Virus record (IMG/VR): IMGVR_UViG_3300035232_001497
Location: 1 to 27,409 of that record
Reading direction: 5' to 3' (one strand)
Source of the DNA: a virus
DNA: 27,409 nt
Position 1 is the first letter of the stretch, and each line of letters starts with the position of its first letter. The notes beneath the pieces were generated by a model that did no database searches, had not been told where the DNA came from, and saw nothing but the letters and a program-made list of their open reading frames with translations. The translations under genes were made by a program, and so were the position numbers. Shown one piece after another: positions 1 to 6,427 of this stretch.

Positions 1-954
1 ATTTTCCACTTATAAAGAATTCCCCATCAAGGTATAAACCACTCCCACCAGTAATGTAAACACCGCTTTGGAAAGCTAGAGAAAGGCTTTCATCTGGACC
101 CTCGAACAGTGCAGGGTCTCTACCATCCGTAAGAACCATTGCGCCAGACTCACCAACTATGGAGTCTAGAGATTCGATTTCGTCTGCGAAAATCCTACCT
201 TCTACATGCAAGTCTGCGCCACCAGTAATGTAAACCCCACTCTGGAAAGCTAAAGAAAGGCTTTCGTCTGGGCCTTGAAATAATCCAGTAGGTCTTCCAT
301 CGGTTATAATTAACCCTGTTTCAGAAACGATTCCTTTTACGCCAGTTATTTCGTAAAAGTTTAAGTCTTCGGTGGAAGCATCGGAGTTTGTGGGAAAATA
401 GGATTCTACGGATTTTCCACTTATAAAGAATTCCCCATCAAGGTATAAACCACTCCCACCAGTAATGTAAACACCGCTTTGGAAAGCTAGAGAAAGGCTT
501 TCATCTGGACCCTCGAACAGTGCAGGGTCTCTACCATCTGTAAGAACCATTGCGCCAGACTCACCAACTATGGAATCTAGAGATTCGATTTCGTCTGCGA
601 AAATCCTACCTTCTACATGCAAGTCTGCGCCACCAGTAATGTAAACCCCACTTTGGAAAGCTAAAGAAAGGCTTTCATCTGGACCCTCGAACAGCGCAGG
701 GTCTCTACCGTCTGTAAGAACCATTGCGCCAGACTCACCAACTATCGAGTCTAAAGCCTCGATTTCGTCTACGAAAATCTTGCCCTCTACATGTAAGTCT
801 GCGCCACCAGTAATGTAAACCCCACTCTGGAAAGCTAAAGAAAGGCTTTCGTCTGGGCCCTGAAATAATCCAGTAGGTCTTCCATCGGTTATAATTAACC
901 CTGTTTCAGAAACGATTCCTTTTACGCCAGTTATTTCGTAAAAGTTTAAGTCTT
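1..954 (-). repeat. Nested 411-bp / 174-bp coding repeats in the fibre gene
   Basis: The sequence at 1 recurs almost unchanged at 412, a period of 411 bp (137 codons). Inside each copy is a smaller unit that can be anchored on ACCAGTAATGTAAAC, found at 47, 221, 458, 632 and 806. Successive anchors are 174 bp (58 codons) apart, except 221 to 458, which spans a 237-bp linker-containing unit. The left copy has one 174-bp step before the linker type and the right copy has two, so unit number varies within one gene. Bases 221-369 and 806-954 match closely. Each unit encodes GPDESLSLAFQSGVYITGG with variable flanks. Confidence 0.93.
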
Positions 955-2182
955 GAACTCCTACATGCTCATCGATGTATTCAGTCCAAGGTATTCCACT
1001 AACGAATAAGTCACCAATAAAATCTTTCTTGCCTGTGATTAATTGATTTCCAGTGGTATAAACACCGCTTACTACTCTTAAAGCCTCTCCCGAAAGATTA
1101 CCTGTGATGGGCTCAAGAAACTTCTTGCCTCCCAGTATGGTTTGCTCACCAGTGAGGTAAACTCCATCTTGTACATACCTTGCGGTTCCCGAAAGATTAC
1201 CCGTGATGGGCTCAAGAAACTTCTTGCCTCCCAGTATGGTTTGCTCACCAGTGAGGTAAACTCCATCTTGTACATACCTTGCGGTTCCCGAAAGATTACC
1301 TGTGATGGGTTCAAGAAACTTCTTGCCTCCCAGTATGGTTTGCTCACCAGTGAGGTAAACTCCATCTTGTACATACCTTGCGGTTCCCGAAAGATTACCA
1401 CTGACATTTCCTGAAATAAAAGAGTCAAAAGATTTTATTCCGCTTATATACTGATCGCCAGTAATATAAACTGCATAATCTCTAACATTGCCAATGGCAT
1501 CTTCTATATGTCTTGCTATAGGAGATCCGCTCAGATAAATATCATCACGAAAGTCTTTTATTCCGCTAATTCCAAAATTTAAACCAGTTTGATTACCCGT
1601 TACATAAACGCCGTCCTGCACATATCTTGCTGTGCCAGAAAGGTTTCCACTAACATTCGCTTTTACGAAATTTTGAAAGGTTTTAATTCCGTCAATTAAC
1701 TGGTCTCCAGTTACATAGACTCCATCTTGTACATATCTAGCTGTACCAGACAAATTTCCGCTGACATTCGCTTTTACAAAATCATCAAAGGTTTTTACTC
1801 CATATATACTTTGATCACCTGTTGTATATACTCCGTCTACTACATATCTTGCTGTCCCCGAAAGGTTTCCGCTAACATTTCCTTCGATGAATTCTTCAAA
1901 AGTTTTTATTCCTCCAATAGCCTGATCCCCAGTAGTATAAACACCATCTTGTACGTACCTAGCTATACCCGAAAGATTCCCACTTACATTTCCAACAATA
2001 AAAGATGTAAAGGTCTTTATTCCGTTTATCGTTTGATCACCAGTAACATAAACTACATCGCCAAATAGAGTCGAAAAATCTACTTTGTAATTATTAAAAT
2101 CTTCTCTAGCTATTAAAAAGTAATCAGTACCTTTAAGGTAAGGAACACTATCTAAGTCCGAAATTTTTCTATCTACAGCCAT
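1..2182 (-). CDS. Repetitive phage tail fibre protein, C-terminus beyond the left edge
   Basis: An open frame starts at the ATG complementary to 2182-2180 and stays open for at least 727 codons to the window edge, so the C-terminus is missing. The N-terminal 50 or so residues are unique (starts MAVDRKISDLDSVPYLKGTD). They are followed by tandem units built on the pattern TGDQ-x-I-x-G-x-KTF, then GNVSGNLSGTARYVQDGVY. These resemble the short beta-rich repeats of phage tail fibres. Later come three near-identical 33-residue units (GEQTILGGKKFLEPIT core), then 58- and 79-residue units ending LSLAFQSGVYITGG. All repeat periods are multiples of three, so the frame survives. No Shine-Dalgarno sequence is evident; GTGTAAGATAATATA precedes the ATG. 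The stop of the upstream gene lies 20 bp away. The likely role is a trimeric distal fibre or adhesin; host binding is inferred, not shown. Confidence 0.8.
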   Translation of the reverse strand, partial: MAVDRKISDLDSVPYLKGTDYFLIAREDFNNYKVDFSTLFGDVVYVTGDQTINGIKTFTSFIVGNVSGNLSGIARYVQDGVYTTGDQAIGGIKTFEEFIEGNVSGNLSGTARYVVDGVYTTGDQSIYGVKTFDDFVKANVSGNLSGTARYVQDGVYVTGDQLIDGIKTFQNFVKANVSGNLSGTARYVQDGVYVTGNQTGLNFGISGIKDFRDDIYLSGSPIARHIEDAIGNVRDYAVYITGDQYISGIKSFDSFISGNVSGNLSGTARYVQDGVYLTGEQTILGGKKFLEPITGNLSGTARYVQDGVYLTGEQTILGGKKFLEPITGNLSGTARYVQDGVYLTGEQTILGGKKFLEPITGNLSGEALRVVSGVYTTGNQLITGKKDFIGDLFVSGIPWTEYIDEHVGVQDLNFYEITGVKGIVSETGLIITDGRPTGLFQGPDESLSLAFQSGVYITGGADLHVEGKIFVDEIEALDSIVGESGAMVLTDGRDPALFEGPDESLSLAFQSGVYITGGADLHVEGRIFADEIESLDSIVGESGAMVLTDGRDPALFEGPDESLSLAFQSGVYITGGSGLYLDGEFFISGKSVESYFPTNSDASTEDLNFYEITGVKGIVSETGLIITDGRPTGLFQGPDESLSLAFQSGVYITGGADLHVEGRIFADEIESLDSIVGESGAMVLTDGRDPALFEGPDESLSLAFQSGVYITGGSGLYLDGEFFISGK
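1088..1384 (-). repeat. Three tandem 99-bp near-identical units in the fibre gene
   Basis: The unit beginning TCCCGAAAGATTACC (plus-strand reading) occurs at 1088, 1187 and 1286, exactly 99 bp apart, and its first bases recur at 1385. The three copies differ at only a couple of third-position bases, such as GGGCTC versus GGGTTC. On the coding strand each encodes 33 residues: GNLSGTARYVQDGVYLTGEQ followed by TILGGKKFLEPIT. The near-identity suggests recent expansion or ongoing homogenisation. Confidence 0.95.
1385..2050 (-). repeat. Diverged 111-bp tandem units in the fibre gene
   Basis: At least four 37-codon units can be aligned at 111-bp spacing, with equivalent points near 1643, 1754, 1865 and 1976. 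Each encodes a TGDQ-I-G-KTF strand followed by GNVSGNLSGTARYVQDGVY. One interrupted unit (about 1470-1640) carries DIYLSGSPIARHIED-type sequence instead. They differ from the 99-bp units mainly by four extra residues (GNVS) and by much greater divergence between copies. Confidence 0.85.
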
Positions 2183-2202
2183 TATATTATCTTACACTGA
2201 TT

Positions 2203-3402
2203 TTACCCACCTTGTAGATCTCTTAATGATTGGATCATATCCAAAGCTGTTTCTAGTAATAACTTTCCACCACTACCATCTTCAAGTAAAATATCCAGAA
2301 CATTACCAGTTCCTCTTTTTGACCTTCTTCCCCCCGCTCCATCGGACTCACTATCCTCTGATGTTACAATACTATTTAATTGTGTTATGTGCTGACTTAT
2401 AAATGCACCAGCTTTTCCTGTAAAAACTTTGGGTATATCTAATGAAAAATTTAAAGATGTAGTAAGGTAGTCTCCTCTGGACACTGAAGTTTCATATTGC
2501 TGAGACTGTAATCTTGTACCAATAAATGCCATTCCAGATTTATCGTCATTAATTTTCGGATTTTCGCATGTAGCTCTTGAGTTTGATATTAAGAAATCGG
2601 TTGAATTATTTTCGCAAAGTATATTTTTTAATCTTCCAGATATTTGATTACTAACGAAAGCGTCTAAGCTAATAGAAGCCTTAACTGGAAACATTATTTC
2701 TCTTTGATGGGCATGTTGACCAAAGTCATAAAGCACTTTTCTTGATATATCCGCAGAGAAAGAAAAAGATTGAACTCTTCCTTGGGTCTCAAAACCTCCT
2801 ATTCCTAAATTAATTTCTTTCTCCCCGTCATTTATTTGAAAGATATTTCTATTTGTTATTTGTAAATCTTCTCTATCATAATCTAAGAAACTATAATCCG
2901 ATATACTTTCAAATGTATCATACAAGACATCCTCTGCTTCAAAACCTACACTCACTTTTATTAAGCCAGACGGTAATATCTCAAAAGAATAGCTACTTAA
3001 ATTTGCATTAATAAATGCACATGCCGATAATTCCCCTTCAGATGCAAAATCTTTAAAATCTTGCCCTTCTGTATTAGAAAGAAAAAACAAATCAAAAGAC
3101 TCTAATCCAGTAAATAGAGGTATTTTGTCTAATAATGCAGCTTCAGACGTAACAGGCATTCTGAATAATTTCTCATTATCTACATCCGATAAGAAGTATG
3201 AAAAATTTAAATAAGGTCTTTGGTTTGATACAACTGGTTTTAAAATTTCTTCATATCCTATAGATTTTATTTCTTCTCTTTGGACACTAAATCCAAAACT
3301 AAATTCCTGTATTAATGATATTGCCTGTATTTGATCGGGCACAGTTCTTGATGCAGCAAACAATCTAGCTGAATTATACCTTAATATATCATTACCCTTC
3401 AC
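2203..3402 (-). CDS. Two-lobed beta-rich structural protein, tail-tube-like (putative)
   Basis: This is a 399-residue protein with a GTG start; an in-frame TAA lies four codons upstream, so no earlier start is possible. An AAAGG sequence sits about 14 nt upstream, longer than ideal. No catalytic motif is visible. The sequence looks like two similar halves. The C-terminal half has QSFSFSADISRKVLYDFGQH followed by a strand-rich stretch. This resembles LSFSFSMNLDHSPVYKIGS in the 276-residue protein at 21556-22386, and more weakly the 253-residue protein next to it. The N-terminal half (EFSFGFSVQREEIKSIGYEE) repeats the same pattern. The C-terminal 60 residues are acidic then basic and glycine-rich (SDGAGGRRSKRGTG) and probably flexible. 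I infer a virion protein, perhaps an adaptor for the fibre encoded just downstream. Confidence 0.6.
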   Translation of the reverse strand: MKGNDILRYNSARLFAASRTVPDQIQAISLIQEFSFGFSVQREEIKSIGYEEILKPVVSNQRPYLNFSYFLSDVDNEKLFRMPVTSEAALLDKIPLFTGLESFDLFFLSNTEGQDFKDFASEGELSACAFINANLSSYSFEILPSGLIKVSVGFEAEDVLYDTFESISDYSFLDYDREDLQITNRNIFQINDGEKEINLGIGGFETQGRVQSFSFSADISRKVLYDFGQHAHQREIMFPVKASISLDAFVSNQISGRLKNILCENNSTDFLISNSRATCENPKINDDKSGMAFIGTRLQSQQYETSVSRGDYLTTSLNFSLDIPKVFTGKAGAFISQHITQLNSIVTSEDSESDGAGGRRSKRGTGNVLDILLEDGSGGKLLLETALDMIQSLRDLQGG

Positions 3403-3457
3403 AAATAAATATTACACCTTTACATGGATTTTACCTAGATATTGTGTATAATAAGTT
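3403..3457. promoter_or_regulatory. Divergent intergenic region, candidate promoters
   Basis: This 55-bp gap separates the minus-strand 399-residue gene from the plus-strand cassette, so transcription must diverge here. A perfect TATAAT lies at 3447-3452, only 5 nt before the ATG at 3458. That gene has no Shine-Dalgarno sequence. If TATAAT acts as a -10 box, the transcript would start at or next to the ATG and be nearly leaderless. No well-spaced -35 box is seen: TTTACA at 3419 is 22 bp away. On the minus strand GGTAAAATCCATGTAA lies upstream of the GTG start and resembles a sequence upstream of the fibre gene. Confidence 0.35.
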
Positions 3458-5278
3458 ATGGGTAAAGTGTCAAATGTCAAAATAGGCGGTGGGTCGCTAA
3501 AAGTAGGCCACAGTATTCTGGCTAATCAATTAAAGAAATGGCACGGAACAGGAACTGCTGTAACATACACTGATCTTATAGACAGACCTGATTATTACAT
3601 AAGGGAAGTTTCTGAGCATTTTGGAATACCTTATAATAAAAACACAATCAAGAAAGAGGATTATTGGGATATTAAAGACCCCAAAGTCATTAAAAACCCA
3701 AATGAAGGCACTCCAGAAAGAATTTTTGTGGACAGACTTCCTAGATATCCAAAATTTGAGGTTAATTTTGATTCCACATATCAAAAACAATTTTTAGATG
3801 CTAGTTATAAACTATCATTCAACCACCCACAAGAAGGGTTGAAGAACTCTAGATCATTGAAATATTATTTTACATGCGAAGAATTGCAAACCGCAATAAA
3901 TGAAGATTTAATATCTGGGTATTCTGGATATAGCGTATCTAATGCTGGTGATATAGAACATGGTAGTTTCGGCCCTTATATGCTTCAATCTAATTGGACT
4001 GGAATAAATAGTAACCCAATTTATGTAAGCGAAAATACCAGTAAAGAGTTAATAAGCGGTGTTATTGATGGTTACGGCGGAGGGGTAAACTCTCACAGTC
4101 ATTATACTTTAAATTTTCTTAAAACTGGATCTGGAGATTACACTCACACATATTCTGGTTACAATTTTGAACCAGGTGTAGAAATAAGAGTAGAGACAGT
4201 TTTTCAAAATTATGATATTAGTGCAGGGTGTTATGCTATAGATTCTTCTTCGATGATTCCTACTAATATGGGGATTAGTGGGGTAGATTCGGAAGAATCC
4301 ACATTTTATAATGTAGCTACGACTACTGATAGTGCAGGCATGCTTACTAGGCCAGCTCATTCAAGAATTATTCAATGGACTACGGGTTTAAGTTTTGTTT
4401 TTAGTGATCATGTTGACCCTAATGATTCAGATAAAAAACTTTATATAACTGGAGCGATACCAAAACCTCACGGACAAGTTATCTTTCGATCAAATCAAAC
4501 TCCATGGAATCAATACAACCTTAATCTAGAAGTTGATGGAGACGGGGCAAATGGTTACACTGAAAACAATTATTGGTACTTAGGAGCTCCAGATGGTTAT
4601 TTAGGCCATAGGCATTTTCATTATACAGGAATAAAGATCACAAATTCAAACAAAATAAAAGGATTTAGAATATCTAACCAAAATAGCCCAACAGTAAATG
4701 ACTCTTTGTCGAAAATCGTCATAACCGATTGCCCTAACTTTGAACATTTTAGAGCTCATCAGATGGAATTAAAAGCTGTTTCTCATGTTGATCTATCAGG
4801 GTGCTCTTTATTAACACAGAACGATTTACATTCAGCTCATCCTCCAGAGTTTTACAGCAGCACGGGAGTTTTTCCGCACAATGTATTTAGGACCGTTCCA
4901 GATTACTTAAGAAGCCCTTACTATAATGGAATTGATGTTGACGAACCTCATGACCAGGCAGTCCCGCCTGGAGCAGACCCATCTCCAATCAACTCTTTCC
5001 GATTGAGACATGTAAATGTTGCAGGTAATAGCCTTAATCAAACTGGAGTTTACTTCTGGATAAGAGCTGCTCAAATATCTTTTCTTAAAAGTGGGTACTT
5101 AAATATTTCTAATCAAGACCCAAGGGTTGGTCCTGAATCCCCAGTTTTCGATGGTTTGAGAGCTAATGCATACAACGGACTATTCCCTGACATTAATAAC
5201 CAATGCATTAGCGGTCTTGAGGCATTAAAACGGAATGAATGGACTGTTATTCATGACGGCTCTTTCGATAGACTATAA
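3458..5278 (+). CDS. Unrecognised 606-residue protein with leucine-rich-like C-terminus
   Basis: This is the first gene of a two-gene cassette on the plus strand, opposite to all its neighbours. It starts at ATG 3458 without a Shine-Dalgarno sequence, preceded by TATAATAAGTT. The N-terminal 400 residues are rich in Asn, Ser, Tyr and Gly, with no motif I recognise and no signal peptide or membrane segment. Residues about 402-452 and 514-554 look like irregular leucine-rich repeats (KIVITDCPNFEHF, VSHVDLSGCSLL, RHVNVAGNSLN, YLNISNQ). The end (GLEALKRNEWTVIHDG) resembles capping sequences of such repeats. Leucine-rich repeats usually mediate protein binding, so an adhesin or virion appendage is plausible. 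The position among tail genes supports this, but the function is inferred. Confidence 0.6.
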   Translation: MGKVSNVKIGGGSLKVGHSILANQLKKWHGTGTAVTYTDLIDRPDYYIREVSEHFGIPYNKNTIKKEDYWDIKDPKVIKNPNEGTPERIFVDRLPRYPKFEVNFDSTYQKQFLDASYKLSFNHPQEGLKNSRSLKYYFTCEELQTAINEDLISGYSGYSVSNAGDIEHGSFGPYMLQSNWTGINSNPIYVSENTSKELISGVIDGYGGGVNSHSHYTLNFLKTGSGDYTHTYSGYNFEPGVEIRVETVFQNYDISAGCYAIDSSSMIPTNMGISGVDSEESTFYNVATTTDSAGMLTRPAHSRIIQWTTGLSFVFSDHVDPNDSDKKLYITGAIPKPHGQVIFRSNQTPWNQYNLNLEVDGDGANGYTENNYWYLGAPDGYLGHRHFHYTGIKITNSNKIKGFRISNQNSPTVNDSLSKIVITDCPNFEHFRAHQMELKAVSHVDLSGCSLLTQNDLHSAHPPEFYSSTGVFPHNVFRTVPDYLRSPYYNGIDVDEPHDQAVPPGADPSPINSFRLRHVNVAGNSLNQTGVYFWIRAAQISFLKSGYLNISNQDPRVGPESPVFDGLRANAYNGLFPDINNQCISGLEALKRNEWTVIHDGSFDRL

Positions 5279-5280
5279 AA

Positions 5281-5287
5281 AAAAGGA
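5281..5287 (+). promoter_or_regulatory. Shine-Dalgarno site of the 373-residue gene
   Basis: AAAAGGA lies 5 nt before the ATG at 5293 and directly follows the upstream stop codon. It fixes the start of the second cassette gene. It also shows that this phage uses canonical ribosome-binding sites at some genes, unlike the first gene of the same cassette. Confidence 0.8.
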
Positions 5288-5292
5288 TTAAT

Positions 5293-6414
5293 ATGTTTTA
5301 TGCGACAATAGATAGCTCTTTATATAAAACCTGCAAAGATAAAGATGGAGAAAGTGAAAATAAAGTAATAATAACTCCTACTCTAAATATGGCTCAAGGT
5401 GATGCGTCTAGAGCGTCTGACGGGACTTTATTAAACATTGATACTTATTATTGGGAAGTTTTAAAAGTGAATAGTAATTATAAAAATGCTATCAACAAGC
5501 AAACTTTTGCTACAGTAAATGCTTTAACATCAATTAATCAAAAATTTGTAGCTTATGAAGTTTCAAATATTCAAGACGGAGAGGTTGTCTATATTCAAAT
5601 AGCATGTTCCATAAAGGATTCTGCAAATCCTTCATACCTTATTGATTTAGACTACGAGTACGGAAGTAAAGTCATATCAAACCAAACAGTTTACAGAGGT
5701 GACCCAGTAAATACTGCGTTTAGAATATTTACAACCAAAAACGGTAAGATTGAACAAGAGAACATATACGACAATGCTATAGAAAGAACTATTAAGATCG
5801 CAAATAAAGCTGATAGAGCTTTTTTCTCTTCGATAGAAAATACGACAAACGGATCAAAAGAAAACATATCAGAATTTTTAACGAGATGGGAAAGTAAAAA
5901 TTCTATTGGCAATGAAACGTATACAACCCAAAATACCTCCATTGGGTCGGGAGGTTATGGTTTAAAAACCAGGGGTAGTGTAACTTTTGCAAAAGATGAA
6001 AAAGTGCTTTATGCACATGGTAGATCTTTAGATCTTGATTCAATAGAAAGTTTGCTTTATCAAAACCCTAAAAATTCAATCCCTGAGGGGACCCCAGAAG
6101 AAGCAGATAGAGGAATTTATTTACAAGCAATGCATAACAGAAGAAGCCAGGACTCTGGATACAACTCTTTTTTAATGCCCATGTTCAACCCAGGATTTAC
6201 CTCAAAAGGAATTCAGCCAAGGTTCTACTTCCCCGAAAGGAGCAGTCACCCCGCAGGAAATAACAATCCTAATCAGAAATGTGGTACTGCATATGCGGAT
6301 GTTACATGGACGCCTCCATCTTATCCTGTATGCCCTAGCAATAAACCAGTTTGTGCTGGTCACAAACAAATTACAGTCCCGTTTTGCGTTGATCTTCCTT
6401 GCCAGAATTGTTAG
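5293..6414 (+). CDS. Unrecognised 373-residue protein with cysteine-rich C-terminal tail
   Basis: This is the second gene of the plus-strand cassette, 14 bp after the first and with a strong Shine-Dalgarno sequence, so the two are probably co-transcribed. No known family is recognised. Residues 1-320 are mixed alpha/beta in character, without signal peptide or membrane segment. The last 44 residues hold six cysteines (330, 347, 354, 365, 370, 373), one histidine and several prolines, and the final residue is Cys. Spacings include C-x6-C, C-x4-C and C-x2-C. Such a tail could bind a metal or form disulphides; neither can be decided here. The gene converges on the 891-residue gene with only 4 bp between stop codons. 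Confidence 0.6.
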   Translation: MFYATIDSSLYKTCKDKDGESENKVIITPTLNMAQGDASRASDGTLLNIDTYYWEVLKVNSNYKNAINKQTFATVNALTSINQKFVAYEVSNIQDGEVVYIQIACSIKDSANPSYLIDLDYEYGSKVISNQTVYRGDPVNTAFRIFTTKNGKIEQENIYDNAIERTIKIANKADRAFFSSIENTTNGSKENISEFLTRWESKNSIGNETYTTQNTSIGSGGYGLKTRGSVTFAKDEKVLYAHGRSLDLDSIESLLYQNPKNSIPEGTPEEADRGIYLQAMHNRRSQDSGYNSFLMPMFNPGFTSKGIQPRFYFPERSSHPAGNNNPNQKCGTAYADVTWTPPSYPVCPSNKPVCAGHKQITVPFCVDLPCQNC

Positions 6415-6427
6415 CAAATTATTTTGC
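6414..6427. other. Small inverted repeat at convergent gene ends
   Basis: GCAAA (6414-6418) and TTTGC (6423-6427) form a perfect 5-bp stem with a 4-nt loop. It spans the stop codons of the two convergent genes. Only short T runs flank it, so a bidirectional terminator is possible but weakly supported. Confidence 0.25.

Noticed and set aside
1088-1384. CRISPR array
   Set aside because: The 99-bp units are directly adjacent and coding throughout, with no short repeat alternating with unique spacers and no cas gene nearby.
1078-1428. Open frames in both orientations across the 99-bp repeats (1078-1428 minus, 1142-1414 plus)
   Set aside because: A repeat with a period divisible by three keeps any stop-free alternative frame open, so these are shadows of the fibre gene, which is in another frame and continuous over 2182 bases.
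1-2182. Diversity-generating retroelement target in the fibre
   Set aside because: No reverse transcriptase is in the window and differences between repeat copies are not concentrated at adenines in a template/variable pair.
3419-3452. Classical -35/-10 promoter for the plus-strand cassette
   Set aside because: TTTACA and TATAAT are separated by 22 bp, too far for a standard sigma-70 promoter, so only the TATAAT is reported and with low confidence.
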